Shown here one piece after another: positions 1 to 9,295 of a stretch of 64,000 nt of DNA. Both the position numbers and the translations under genes were made by a program. The notes under the pieces are model-generated. The model was given only the letters and a program-made list of their open reading frames with translations, did no database searches and was not told where the DNA came from. The DNA is from Streptomyces sp. NBC_00569 (GTDB taxonomy: Bacteria > Actinomycetota > Actinomycetes > Streptomycetales > Streptomycetaceae). The first letter of the stretch is position 1. Each line of letters starts with the position of its first letter. Location of the stretch: the NCBI RefSeq assembly GCF_036345255.1, contig NZ_CP107783.1, positions 9,727,001-9,791,000 on the forward strand. Reading direction: 5' to 3'.

Positions 1-570
1 GTGGCCGCCTACGTCGCGCTGGCGCTGTGCGTGCCGCTGTCGCTGGCCTGTGGTGTGCGGGCGGGCGCGGTGCACCTCGTGGGCGTGGCGGCGGCGTGGG
101 CGTACGACCTGCGACTCAAGGCGACGGCATGGTCCTGGCTGCCGTACGCGGTGGGCTTCGCCACGCTCCCGTCGTTCGTGGCGCTGGGACTGCCGGGGCA
201 ACCGTGGCCGCCCTGGTGGGTCGTCACCGCCGGTGCGCTCCTGGGAGTCGGAGCCCATCTGGGCGATGTGCTGCCGGACATCCGCTCGGATCTGGCGCTG
301 GGTGTACGGGGATGGCCGCACAGATTCGGCCCTGATGGTGCGCGCCTGCTGCTCCCGGTCCCGCTGGTGGCCGCGACGGCCGTTCTGGCACTGGGCCCCG
401 CCGGCCCGCCCGACAGATGGGGAGGGATGGCCCTCGCGGTGGCTGTCCTGGTCGCGGCGACGGGGACGGTAATGGGGCGCCGCCGGGAGCGGACGGCGTT
501 CGGTGCAGCGGTGGTCGTGGCGGCGGTGGACGTGGCGTTGCTCGTGCTGCGGGGCACTGGGGTCAGGTGA
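1..570 (+). CDS. UbiA-family prenyltransferase, C-terminal part
   Basis: Membrane prenyltransferase of the UbiA superfamily, which transfers isoprenoid chains to aromatic or other acceptors inside the membrane. The reading frame is open from the first base of the window, so the N-terminus with the first Asp-rich motif is missing and the GTG at position 1 is not necessarily the start. The visible 189 residues carry several hydrophobic helices and a second Asp-rich motif, GDVLPDIRSDLALGVRG (about residues 88-104), typical of the family's diphosphate-binding loop. The acceptor cannot be told. The gene ends 54 bases before a SnoaL-like gene and shows no clear operon partner within the window. Confidence 0.75.
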   Translation: MAAYVALALCVPLSLACGVRAGAVHLVGVAAAWAYDLRLKATAWSWLPYAVGFATLPSFVALGLPGQPWPPWWVVTAGALLGVGAHLGDVLPDIRSDLALGVRGWPHRFGPDGARLLLPVPLVAATAVLALGPAGPPDRWGGMALAVAVLVAATGTVMGRRRERTAFGAAVVVAAVDVALLVLRGTGVR

Positions 571-624
571 TCGTCGGGCGGCCTTCGCCGGGGCCGGCCC
601 TGATGGCTGGGGCATAATGCGCCC

Positions 625-1002
625 ATGGATCATGGACCAGCGCGGGCGTTCGTCGATTCCTGGGTGACGGCGTGGAACGCGCACGACTTGGACGCTCTGC
701 TGTCGCACTTCGCCGACGACGTGACGTTCCGGTCGCCGGTAGCGGCTCAACTGCTCGGCAATGACGGGGTCATTCGCGGTAAGGACGCGCTGCGCGCCTA
801 CTGGACGGAGGGCCTGCGGCGCATCCCGGACCTGCGGTTCGAGGTGGTCGGATCGTACGTCGGCGTGGACTGCCTGGTCATCAACTACCGCAACCAGAAG
901 GGCGGACTGGTCAACGAGGTGCTGATCTTCGAGGGTCCGCTCGTCGCCGAGGGATACGGAACCTACCTGGGCGACGACGCCAACCCCGCTGGGGCACGCT
1001 GA
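625..1002 (+). CDS. SnoaL-like/NTF2-fold protein
   Basis: Small 125-residue protein of the SnoaL/NTF2-like cone fold. It starts with the usual family pattern, an N-terminal helix (VDSWVTAWNAHDLDALLSHF) followed by a 'FADDVTFRSP' strand and a 'GKDALRAYW' helix. Members are polyketide cyclases, isomerases, hydrolases or binding proteins, so the function is not determined by the fold. No catalytic Asp/His set could be assigned with confidence. The ATG at 625 is preceded only by a weak ribosome binding site (gggg about 12 bases upstream). It may be co-transcribed with the prenyltransferase fragment. Confidence 0.7.
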   Translation: MDHGPARAFVDSWVTAWNAHDLDALLSHFADDVTFRSPVAAQLLGNDGVIRGKDALRAYWTEGLRRIPDLRFEVVGSYVGVDCLVINYRNQKGGLVNEVLIFEGPLVAEGYGTYLGDDANPAGAR

Positions 1003-1670
1003 GCTTTTCGTACGGAGCGAAGGCCCGCCCGGGAACGAAGGCCGCTACGACAACAGCCGCGTCGCGGTGGTGGAATTCGGGCCGCGATGGCGCGCCTGGG
1101 CCGTGACCGCCGGCGGCGCGAGTGGACACCCCGACTCACGACACTTCCCCCCGACTGATCGACCTGGCGGGGCTCAACTGCGCGGCGGTGGCCTGCTTGT
1201 CGGCCCGCTCTCGATGATTGATTCTGCTTGGAGTAGCACCTTTACGAGCATGTATTGACACTCCTCGGGTGGGGCGCCATAGTCTTCCGCAGGCAATTGG
1301 GCCGCGGAGTTTTGACGAACGAAGAATGTGACTACTCGTGCGGCAACGGTCGCTGCAGTGTTCCTTCGGGGCACGTCACAGCACGTTGCTGCGCTGCCAC
1401 TTTGTCAGGTCCATGCCGAACCCCCACCGGTGATGGCCTTCCCTCCCACGTCGATCGGAGAGAACTCGGCACGGGGGCACCGGTGCCCGGAATGCGCGCA
1501 GAAGCGGGACACGAGGTGGACGTCGGCCCGGGAGTCGGGCGACAGGGCCACCTCGGTCGTATCGCGGACACCACGGCGTGGTCGTTACCGCCCCCGGCGG
1601 TCACGCGAGAAGGCGGCCCTCAGACGTTCACGACCCTGCTCACCTTCAACACCCCCTTGAGGAGCATCAG
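1003..1670. other. Intergenic region without a recognisable gene
   Basis: About 670 bases. Short open frames exist on both strands, but none has a family signature or a good ribosome binding site. The last part must contain the promoter and leader of the secreted protein gene at 1671, which has ttgaggagc just before its start codon. Confidence 0.5.
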
Positions 1671-2420
1671 ATGAAACGAGCGTTGACACGTATCGCGGTG
1701 GCATCCCTCGCCGCACTCGTCCCGTTCATCGCGGCACCTGGCGCACAGGCGCAGACCTTCGGCGGGAACGAACTGCTGTCGTGGACGGTGAGCGGGGCTC
1801 CCAGTGGGGGCCTGACCTCCCTCAACTTCCCGATCACCGTGAACACCGGCACCGCCCATGTGGCCGGGACCTACTTCGCGATGCAGTACGGGTTCACCGG
1901 GCAGAGTGACATCGGGTACGCAGGACTGCAGCCGCGGCCGGATGCGAACGGGCACCAGCGCCTGCGTGGGGTGTTCTCCTCCTTCATCAGCGGCACGACA
2001 AGCACCCACGCCAACTGTTCCGACGGGGCTGACGGCGGCGCAGGCGTCAGCTGCGGAGTGGACTTCGACGCCGTGTACGGCCACACCTTCCGCGTCGAGA
2101 TCACCCAGGCCGGCACGGACACCTGGTCGGGCACCGTCGTCGACACCAACAACGGACAGCGAATCCCCGTCGGCACCTACAAGTTGCCCGCAGGCTCCGG
2201 CAACCTGAAGGCCTCGCAGTCGGGCTTCATCGAGTACTACAACGTGCCCAGCTGCGACCAACAGCAGCGGTACGACGTCACGTTCGGCGCGCCGTCCTCC
2301 GGCTCCCTGGCCGGCACGACCAAGTGGGTCAAGGAATACGGAGAGTGCGCCGGCTACGGCAACACCCAAGTGACCACGGTCGGTACAGGCGTGCACGTGA
2401 CCCGCGGCAGCGCGGGCTAG
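1671..2420 (+). CDS. Secreted protein of unknown function
   Basis: A 249-residue exported protein. The N-terminus MKRALTRIAVASLAALVPF is a classical Sec signal peptide ending in an AxA-type site near residue 27 (APGAQAQ), so the mature protein begins around QTFGGNELL. The mature part is rich in Gly, Thr and aromatic residues with few helices predicted by eye. It contains four cysteines that could form two disulfides. The pattern (YFAMQYGFTGQSDIGYAGLQ, later SGFIEYYN) recalls the jelly-roll DUF3472 type of surface protein, but this is only a resemblance. ATG 1671 is chosen because it starts the signal peptide and has a GAGG box 10 bases upstream. A terminator hairpin follows at 2502. Confidence 0.75.
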   Translation: MKRALTRIAVASLAALVPFIAAPGAQAQTFGGNELLSWTVSGAPSGGLTSLNFPITVNTGTAHVAGTYFAMQYGFTGQSDIGYAGLQPRPDANGHQRLRGVFSSFISGTTSTHANCSDGADGGAGVSCGVDFDAVYGHTFRVEITQAGTDTWSGTVVDTNNGQRIPVGTYKLPAGSGNLKASQSGFIEYYNVPSCDQQQRYDVTFGAPSSGSLAGTTKWVKEYGECAGYGNTQVTTVGTGVHVTRGSAG

Positions 2421-2501
2421 CACGCCAAGGGCAGGACTTCGACGTCGGCCCTCGGGGCGATGTCACGGCTGCTGGATCGACCTCGGGCTGATGGCTTGCC
2501 A

Positions 2502-2526
2502 GGGGCGGCCTCCCGGAGGCCGCCCC
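2502..2526 (+). terminator. Hairpin terminator after the secreted protein gene
   Basis: Perfect 10-bp GC stem (GGGGCGGCCT / AGGCCGCCCC) with a 5-base loop, 80 bases after the stop codon. It has no U-tract, as is common in streptomycetes. Confidence 0.65.
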
Positions 2527-2572
2527 CTCGACCAAGCGCCTGCCACCGACGCGACCTGTAACGTCGACACAC

Positions 2573-2977
2573 ATGACAGCAGAGTCACCGGCGCAGACTG
2601 TGCAACGCTTGTTCCCGCTGCTCGCCGAGGGGAAGAGTGCGGAGGCGGCGGCGCTGTTCGCCGACTCGGTGTCGTTCTCCATCTCGCATCCTCCGGGCAT
2701 TCCCTGGGTACCGGAGGTCGACTCGGCGGAGGGTATGCGAGGGTTCTTCGAGCTGCTGCAGACGCATGTGCAGGCCAAGGAGTTCGACCTCCGATAGGTC
2801 ATCGCCGAGGGCGACGATGTAGTGCTCATCGGACGCATGGTCTCCGAGGTCAAGAAGACGGGCCGGGACATCGACACCGCGTTCGCCCTGCACACCACAG
2901 TCCAGGACGGACGGATCACCCGCTACCACCTATACGAGGACAGCTACGCCGTCGCCAAGGCCTACTTCGACGACTGA
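2573..2977 (+). pseudogene. SnoaL-like protein gene interrupted by an in-frame TAG
   Basis: The frame from ATG 2573 encodes a SnoaL-like N-terminus (MTAESPAQTVQRLFPLLAEG, then FADSVSFSI) and stops at TAG 2795-2797, codon 75. The same frame then continues without any other stop to TGA 2975-2977 and encodes the missing second half of the fold (VIAEGDDVVLIGRMVSE, ending YHLYEDSYAVAKAYFDD). The intact protein would be about 134 residues, normal for the family. A single CAG-to-TAG change would explain the break, since Gln or Arg is plausible at this position. It could be a recent nonsense mutation, a sequencing error, or, less likely, amber readthrough. Confidence 0.8.
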
Positions 2978-3212
2978 TCGCCAGGCGGGCACGCTCAGCT
3001 TCTGACCTCTGCCCAGCGACCACCGCAGAACTCAGCCGACGGCTCTCACGGAACTGCACCACCACCTGAGCACCCGAGACCTCGCTTTCAGCACCGCGCC
3101 GAGTCGAATGCCTGCCGCTGCCCCTGTCCCTGCCGCAGCCGCTGCGCGGCGGGCATCAACGGCGCCTTGCGCTCGCGCCGCAGCCAGGCTTCGGCCCTGC
3201 GGTCCGTCGCGG

Positions 3213-4034
3213 TCAGGGTGCTTTGAAGAGAGCTGGGAAGCGCGGAGCGAGCCAGGGCTTGCGCCCCCTGACCAGGATGCGGCCCCGCGCGAGGGGGCCC
3301 CACTGGCCACAGCGCCCGAGCGCCATCAGGAGAAAGGTGACCGGCTCGATGAGGATGGTGCAGTCCGCGCGCCCCGGGAGCCGCTCGCCGACCGACACCG
3401 CGCCCGCGGCCACCCGCACGTCGAACCGGCCGCCACCCCACAGGCGGATCGCGTAGCGGACGCTCAGCCTGGCGGTTCCGGACGGGTCGGTCACCCGTGG
3501 CATCGCCGTCAGCAAGAAGGGCAGTGTCAGCCGCACCCGCTCCCGGTCGATCATGTGCGCACGTCCCAGCGCGCGGGCGAGATCGTATCCGTGTCCCAGC
3601 ATGTGCGTGAGCAGATACGAGCCCAGCACATCCGGTTCCATCGGACCCAGCGGACTGACCACGGTCCCTTCCGTGCTCCGCTCCTCCAGCGCCCTCAGAC
3701 ACGCGGCGGCCTGCTCCACGATCATCCCGGCCAGCGGCTCGGCCTCCCGCTCACCGAACGCGGCGAGCGACTCCTCGTTGGCCTTGGCGAGACTCTGGGG
3801 TGTGCCGTCTCCGTAACTGCGCGCATGTCCCGCCGCGATGTCAGCCATCAGCTCGTTGGCCAGCGCCAGATGCGCGGCCGCCTCCCCGACGCTCCACGTC
3901 GACCCAGGCACCCGAAGCCCCGTGTCGGCGCCGGCGCGCAACAGCGCGGCTATCTCCTCGGCCGTATCCCGTATCGCCGCACCGAGCCCCTCGGGCACCG
4001 CGCTCCGCGTGTCCGGCCCCGCCACTGGTTCCAT
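3213..4034 (-). CDS. Mycothiol-dependent maleylpyruvate isomerase-like protein
   Basis: A 273-residue protein with an N-terminal DinB-like four-helix region (MDMPI_N type: STWSVGEAAAHLALANELM, residues about 44-62, and THMLGHGYDLARALGR) and a C-terminal SCP2/sterol-carrier-like part (about residues 185-270). Relatives use mycothiol as cofactor or are of unknown function; a His triad can bind a metal ion in this family. ATG at 4034 is preferred because upstream in-frame residues are low complexity and unlike the family. It stands alone on the minus strand, and its substrate is unknown. Confidence 0.65.
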   Translation of the reverse strand: MEPVAGPDTRSAVPEGLGAAIRDTAEEIAALLRAGADTGLRVPGSTWSVGEAAAHLALANELMADIAAGHARSYGDGTPQSLAKANEESLAAFGEREAEPLAGMIVEQAAACLRALEERSTEGTVVSPLGPMEPDVLGSYLLTHMLGHGYDLARALGRAHMIDRERVRLTLPFLLTAMPRVTDPSGTARLSVRYAIRLWGGGRFDVRVAAGAVSVGERLPGRADCTILIEPVTFLLMALGRCGQWGPLARGRILVRGRKPWLAPRFPALFKAP

Positions 4035-4558
4035 GCCGTCCCGTCCTGATGTGAGTCCCCGCCCCCGGTGTTCCGCCCGCAGACTCTCACGGATCACCCG
4101 GCCCGCAGCAGCCCCGGTGCCCATGCCGGCCCTGGTCGAGTCGTGGCAGGGCCGGCGTTCGGAACTGGAGGAGAGCCCGATGGGGACGCTTCCTTGGGTG
4201 CTTGTCCGCGAGCGTCGGACCAGGGCCACGACTTGGGCGCCCGCCGACGAGATGCGGTCTGTCTGGTGGTTGGCGGTATGAAGGCCGGGTACTCGAGGTG
4301 CACGTGAAAGGTGGCGAGGCAGAGATTCGCCCGGCGGCGTACGCGGTGATCCGCGAGTCCGGTGAGGGCCGTCCCCGACATCAATCGTTTGCACCGGTCC
4401 CTGTCGTTGGCGGTCTGCCGTGATGGCTGCGGGTGATCTCCTCGGCTGGTCCGGCCTGGCTGGGTGCGTCCGGCCTCAGCCTCTCGGGCCACGAGAGGCG
4501 GTGCTCACGCGGTACCCAGCGGCCTCCAGAGCCCTGGCTGGGAAGGCGGATTCGAACG
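4035..4558. other. Intergenic region without a recognisable gene
   Basis: About 520 bases between divergent genes. Both promoters are presumably here, but no clear -35/-10 pair, repeat or conserved peptide was seen in either strand. Confidence 0.4.
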
Positions 4559-5017
4559 ATGGCGCGGATCTTCGTCGAGGGCGATGACGTGGTTGTGCAT
4601 CTGTCGTGGCGGGAAAAGGCGGCCGCCCGCCACGGCAATGTGCGCGCGCCGCTGACCGCGGTGAGCCGGGTGACGGTCGAACCCGACTGGTGGCGGGCTC
4701 TGCGCGGTGTCCCACAGAGAGGCGTTTGGATTCCAGCGACCTGGTGCATCGGCACGCGCAGCCACCAAGGGGGGATGGATTTCGTGGCCATACGGTCAGG
4801 CAGGCCTGTCGTGTGTGTCGAGCTGCGGAGCTCCTCCCCTTCCTCCTTCAGCCTCTTCGGCGTCTCTGTTCACACTCGCGCGGAAGCCGCGAGCACGACG
4901 CAGGCGATCTGCGCAAAGGCACCGGAGATCGACACATCCACGCCTTGGCGGCAGCCGCTTCCGGTCCCCGAGGAGAACGGTGCAGCGGACGGCAGGTTGC
5001 CGGAGAGGCGTCGCTGA
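4559..5017 (+). CDS. Conserved actinobacterial hypothetical protein
   Basis: A 152-residue protein opening with MARIFVEGDDVVVHLSWREK, followed by 'VEPDWWRALRG' and 'GRPVVCVELRS'. This resembles a small beta-rich family common in streptomycetes that has no assigned function; the first 100 residues look like a PH-like barrel. The tail after residue about 105 is low complexity (SSSPSSFSLFG) and may be divergent or frame-altered compared with relatives. The ATG at 4559 is chosen because the conserved region starts exactly there. No operon partner is visible. Confidence 0.6.
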   Translation: MARIFVEGDDVVVHLSWREKAAARHGNVRAPLTAVSRVTVEPDWWRALRGVPQRGVWIPATWCIGTRSHQGGMDFVAIRSGRPVVCVELRSSSPSSFSLFGVSVHTRAEAASTTQAICAKAPEIDTSTPWRQPLPVPEENGAADGRLPERRR

Positions 5018-5037
5018 TGAGCTCGTCGACGCTCGGC

Positions 5038-5400
5038 TCAGCTCTGGTGACCCGTCGAAACCAGCCACCGCCAGCGCCGGCGTTCCGTGACGAGGCTCGC
5101 GGCGGCCAGCAGCGAAACGAGGACCGCTGACCAGACGGGCCACGCCAGCCATGCCGATATCACGGCTGCGCCGAACTGAAGCAGTACCAGCAGGATCGTG
5201 ACCGAGCCCGGCACCGGGACGAGTACCTGCGCCTTGTCGCCGGGGGTTGAGAAGACGGTGGGAAGGCCGATCAGAATCATCACCGCCAGGACAGCGAGCA
5301 GCCAGGACTGTCCCCACAGCGCCCATGGGGTGGCCACCCAGGCGATGAGCTCCATGGAGAAGCGCAGGGCTGACGCGATGCGGTCGTCCGGTCGTTCCAC
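5038..5400 (-). CDS. Small membrane protein (YrdB/DUF2568-like?)
   Basis: A 120-residue integral membrane protein with about four hydrophobic helices (MELIAWVATPWALWG, WLLAVLAVMILIGLPTVF, VTILLVLLQFGAAVISAWL, WSAVLVSLLAAASLV) and a basic C-terminus. The pattern resembles the DUF2568/YrdB type, but this was not checked. GTG 5400 is preferred over an upstream ATG because a GGGGGG box lies 4-9 bases before it. It converges with the gene ending at 5017. Confidence 0.5.
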   Translation of the reverse strand: MERPDDRIASALRFSMELIAWVATPWALWGQSWLLAVLAVMILIGLPTVFSTPGDKAQVLVPVPGSVTILLVLLQFGAAVISAWLAWPVWSAVLVSLLAAASLVTERRRWRWLVSTGHQS

Positions 5401-6119
<719 letters not shown>

Positions 6120-7361
6120 GTGAAGCCCGTGAAGCCGAGCATTGACTACCAGGCGTTGTTCGCGGCCACGCCGAGCCCTTATTTGGTGCTGCGCCCTGAC
6201 CTGGTGATTGTCGACGTCAATGACGCGTACCTGCGGGCTACTGACCGGACCAGGGAGGATCTGGTCGGCCAGTACCTGTTCGATGCCTTCCCGGACAATC
6301 CGGCGGACGCTACCGCGGACGGTGTGCGGAATCTGGGCGCCTCGCTGCGGCGGGCGCTGCAGTCCAAGGAGCCGGACACGATGGCGGTACAGAAGTACGA
6401 CATCCCCGTCCCGTCCCGGCCCGGGGCGTTCGAGGAGCGATGGTGGTCGCCGATCAACACTCCCGTGCTGAGGCCGGACGGGCAGGTGGCGTGGATCATC
6501 CACCGTGTGGAGGACGTGACCGAATTCGTCCGCTCCCGCACCGCTCCGACGGGCGGACCGCGGGGCAAGCGGGTAGCGATGGAGGCCGAGCTGTACGCGC
6601 GGGCGCGGGAGCTGCAGCGGCTGAACGAGGAATTGCGCCAGGCGCACGCCCGGGAACGCAAGGTCGCCGTCGCCCTGCAGGAGGCCATGCTGCACTCGCC
6701 CGACCTGGACCGGCACCGGAATATCGCGGTGCGCTACCTGCCCGCGGTCGGGTCGCTGAACGTGTGCGGCGACTGGTACGACATCGTGGATCTGCCCGAT
6801 GACACATTCGGCGTCGCGGTCGGCGACGTCGTCGGCCACGGCCTGGAGGCCGCCGCCGTCATGGGCATGCTCCGCAGCGCGCTGAGCGCCGCCGTCCGGG
6901 CTCTCCATGAGCCGGCCAAGTCGCTGGAGGTCCTGGGCCTGTACGCCCGATCGGTCGAGGGCGCGCTGGTCACCACCGCCGCCCAGGCCGTGATCGCCCC
7001 CCGCCATCGCCGGATCGCCTACAGCAGTGCCGGTCACCCTCCGCCCGTCCTGGCGCACCCCGACGGCACCAGTGACCTGCTGGACCAAGCCACCGACCCC
7101 CCGCTGGGCGCCCGCCCCGAACACGTCCCCCGCCCCCAGGCCACCCTGCGATACACCCCCGGTGACATCCTCGTCCTCTACACGGACGGGCTCATCGAAC
7201 GCCGGGGCGAGGACATCGACGCAGGCCTCAGCCGGCTCACCGACGGTCTCGCCCGTTATGCCCGCCTGGGCCCAGACCGCCTCGCCGATGCCCTGCTGGG
7301 CCACCTCGGGGTGCGTGGCGGCGCCCAGGACGACATCGCCCTGATCATTGTGCGCCTCTGA
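6120..7361 (+). CDS. PAS domain-containing SpoIIE-type PP2C phosphatase
   Basis: A 413-residue cytoplasmic regulator. Residues about 8-130 form a PAS sensor domain (DYQALFAATPSPYLVLRPD...VNDAYLRATDRTREDLVG). A short coiled coil (about 152-185, RARELQRLNEELRQAHARE) follows. The PP2C/SpoIIE domain is at about 195-413, with metal-binding signatures CGDWYDIV, GDVVGHGLEAA, YSSAGHPPPV, YTDGLIERRGEDID and the terminal DDIALIIVR. Such proteins dephosphorylate anti-anti-sigma factors in response to a signal bound by the PAS domain. The start is GTG 6120, with GGAAAGG 6 bases upstream. No partner anti-sigma gene is adjacent. Confidence 0.85.
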   Translation: MKPVKPSIDYQALFAATPSPYLVLRPDLVIVDVNDAYLRATDRTREDLVGQYLFDAFPDNPADATADGVRNLGASLRRALQSKEPDTMAVQKYDIPVPSRPGAFEERWWSPINTPVLRPDGQVAWIIHRVEDVTEFVRSRTAPTGGPRGKRVAMEAELYARARELQRLNEELRQAHARERKVAVALQEAMLHSPDLDRHRNIAVRYLPAVGSLNVCGDWYDIVDLPDDTFGVAVGDVVGHGLEAAAVMGMLRSALSAAVRALHEPAKSLEVLGLYARSVEGALVTTAAQAVIAPRHRRIAYSSAGHPPPVLAHPDGTSDLLDQATDPPLGARPEHVPRPQATLRYTPGDILVLYTDGLIERRGEDIDAGLSRLTDGLARYARLGPDRLADALLGHLGVRGGAQDDIALIIVRL

Positions 7362-7763
7362 GAGCGTGCCCAGGCCGCGAGGTGATGTCGCTCCGTGAAC
7401 CTCTTGCTGCACTCACTGTCCGTTCAGGAGTTCTCCCTCGACGTGTTCCAGGGATGGCTTCAGCGAGCGGGAGGGATCGCGCGGTTCACCCTGGCCGCAG
7501 CAACTGCGCCTTGACGGGCGCCTGTCTCGGCGTGGTCGAGACGGGAGAGATCCGGGCCTGCGACCCCATCGAGCGCGTGCACCGGCCCGCAAGGTGACTG
7601 CCGCGCTCGTCTTCTCCGCGGTGAGCCTCGTCGGACCCTTGTGGAGCAAGGCGGAGAGGGACGAGTAGCCGCCAGGGTGATGCGTCGTCGCCGAAGCGCT
7701 AGAAGAAGCGCCAGGGCGACCTGACGCTCGGCCATCGCTATACCCCGGGTGCACCTTCAACGA
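7362..7763. other. Intergenic region without a recognisable gene
   Basis: About 400 bases between the phosphatase gene and the operator of the gallate-type operon. No conserved peptide, hairpin or RNA was recognised. Confidence 0.4.
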
Positions 7764-7797
7764 AATTGTTGACAATTCTGTTGCCCTAGATTTAGCT
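7764..7797 (+). promoter_or_regulatory. Operator 1 and promoter of the gntR-gal operon
   Basis: The palindrome AATTGTTGACAATT (7764-7777) lies 52 bases before the regulator start and contains a TTGACA -35 box (7769-7774). A weak -10 candidate, TTAGCT, stands 17 bases downstream at 7792. The arrangement fits autorepression by the adjacent FadR-type regulator. The same palindrome recurs at 12136 and 13735. Confidence 0.75.
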
Positions 7798-7828
7798 TTG
7801 ACAAGCACTCACCCAGGGAGGGCAAGCG

Positions 7829-8479
7829 ATGCCGGACCAACCCCGTTCAGGCACCGGAGAGCAGGCCAAGCAGCAGGCGTTGACGCAGCTCAGGCAGGCG
7901 ATTCTGCAAGGCGACATGGCACCGGCCCAACGGCTGGTGGAGAACGAGCTCGCCGAGGAGTTCGGTGTGACGCGGGCCAGCGTCAGAGCGGCTCTGATCG
8001 ATCTGGCGGCGGAAGGGCTGGTCGAGCGGATCCGTAACCGCGGCTCGCGGGTGCGGGTGGTGACGGTCGAGGAAGCGGTGGCCATCACTGAGTGCCGTAT
8101 GGCCCTGGAAGGGCTGTGCGCGGCCAAGGCGGCCGTCGCGGCCAGCGACGAGCAGCTGGCCCAGCTGGCCGACGTGGGTGCCGCGATGACGAAGGCGGTC
8201 GCCGACGGCGAGCCGGTGACGTACTCCGAACTCAACCAGCAACTCCATTTCCTCATCCGGGAGTTCTCCGGTCAGCCGGTGGCTCTGGAACTCCTGGACC
8301 GGCTCAACGGGCAGCTGGTGCGCCACCGGTTCCAGCTCGCGCTGAGACCGGGACGCCCGCAGCAGTCCCTGGGTGAACACCTGGCCATGATCGAGGCGAT
8401 CACGGCCAGGGATCCGAAGGCCGCGGAGGCGGCCGTCCGTGCCCATCTGACGGGCGTGATCGACGCGTTGCGCGAATAG
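7829..8479 (+). CDS. GntR-family (FadR/FCD) transcriptional regulator
   Basis: A 216-residue DNA-binding repressor. The N-terminal winged helix (about 18-80: LRQAILQGDMAPAQRLVENE, then EEFGVTRASVRAALIDLAAE) is typical GntR. The C-terminal FCD ligand domain (about 88-215) carries likely metal or ligand residues in NQQLHFLI, GEHLAMIEAI and VRAHLTGVI. It starts at ATG 7829 behind GGGAGGG. As first gene of the catabolic operon with an operator upstream, it is likely the local repressor of this operon, the transporter and the tannase. The inducer is probably an aromatic acid such as gallate or a ring-cleavage product (inference). Confidence 0.9.
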   Translation: MPDQPRSGTGEQAKQQALTQLRQAILQGDMAPAQRLVENELAEEFGVTRASVRAALIDLAAEGLVERIRNRGSRVRVVTVEEAVAITECRMALEGLCAAKAAVAASDEQLAQLADVGAAMTKAVADGEPVTYSELNQQLHFLIREFSGQPVALELLDRLNGQLVRHRFQLALRPGRPQQSLGEHLAMIEAITARDPKAAEAAVRAHLTGVIDALRE

Positions 8480-8545
8480 CGGGCGCCGCACGACCGACGC
8501 CACGGGGGTGGGCCGACCTTCCTGTCCGACAAGGAGATTCAGCCC

Positions 8546-9295
8546 ATGACACACGGCAAGGCGCCCACCACCCCACGATCCACCCTGGTTGTCACCGCAC
8601 ACGCCGGAGACTTCGTCTGGCGGGCCGGCGGAGCCATCGCGCTGGCCGCCTCGCGGAACGAGAAGGTCACTATCGCGTGCCTGACCTTCGGTGAGCGCGG
8701 CGAGTCCGCCAAGGCCTGGCGCGAGGGCAGGAAGCTTGCGGAGATCAAGGCGATACGCCGGGACGAGGCGGAGCGGGCCGCCGCTGTGCTCGGCGCCGAG
8801 GTGTGTTTCTTCGACGCGGGTGACTACCCGCTCCTGGTCACCCCGGAGCTGACCGACCGCCTGGTCGAGGTCTACCGTGCGACCCAGCCGGACGTCGTCC
8901 TCACCCACCCGGCCGAGGACCCGTACAACGGCGATCACCCCGCCGCCCACCGCATGGCCCTCGACGCCCGCGTCCTCGCTCAGGCCATCGGCTACCCCGG
9001 CCCCGGCGAGATCATCGGCGCTCCGCCGGTCTTCTTCTTCGAGCCGCATCAGCCCGAGATGAGCGGCTTCAGGCCGGAGGTCCTTCTCGACATCACAGAG
9101 GTGTGGGACACCAAGCGGCAGGCGATGGAGTGCCTGGGCGCCCAGCAGCACCTGTGGGACTACTACACGGACCTCGCCGTACGCCGAGGAGTCCAGCTCA
9201 GGCGGAACGCAGGGCCGAACCTGGGTCTGGCTCACCAGACCCTGGCCGAGGCATACATGCGCCCCTACCCGCAGATCGCGAAGGAGCTCGGCTGA
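8546..9295 (+). CDS. galB: 4-oxalomesaconate hydratase (GalB type, PIG-L fold)
   Basis: A 249-residue PIG-L/LmbE-fold protein. Ordinary PIG-L deacetylases carry AHPDD in the first metal loop; here it is AHAGDFVWRAGG (His19, Asp22). As I recall the family, AHxxDFVWRAGGAIA marks the Pseudomonas GalB hydratase branch. The second metal motif, THPAEDPYNGDH, is present. GalB adds water to 4-oxalomesaconate to give 4-carboxy-4-hydroxy-2-oxoadipate. The next genes encode GalC- and GalD-like enzymes with overlapping ends, which strongly supports this assignment over a deacetylase. Confidence 0.85.
   Translation: MTHGKAPTTPRSTLVVTAHAGDFVWRAGGAIALAASRNEKVTIACLTFGERGESAKAWREGRKLAEIKAIRRDEAERAAAVLGAEVCFFDAGDYPLLVTPELTDRLVEVYRATQPDVVLTHPAEDPYNGDHPAAHRMALDARVLAQAIGYPGPGEIIGAPPVFFFEPHQPEMSGFRPEVLLDITEVWDTKRQAMECLGAQQHLWDYYTDLAVRRGVQLRRNAGPNLGLAHQTLAEAYMRPYPQIAKELG

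Noticed and set aside
8546..9295. PIG-L N-acetylglucosaminyl deacetylase (mycothiol MshB-like)
   Set aside because: The AHPDD motif is replaced by AHAGD and the genes around are galC and galD, which fits the hydratase branch instead.
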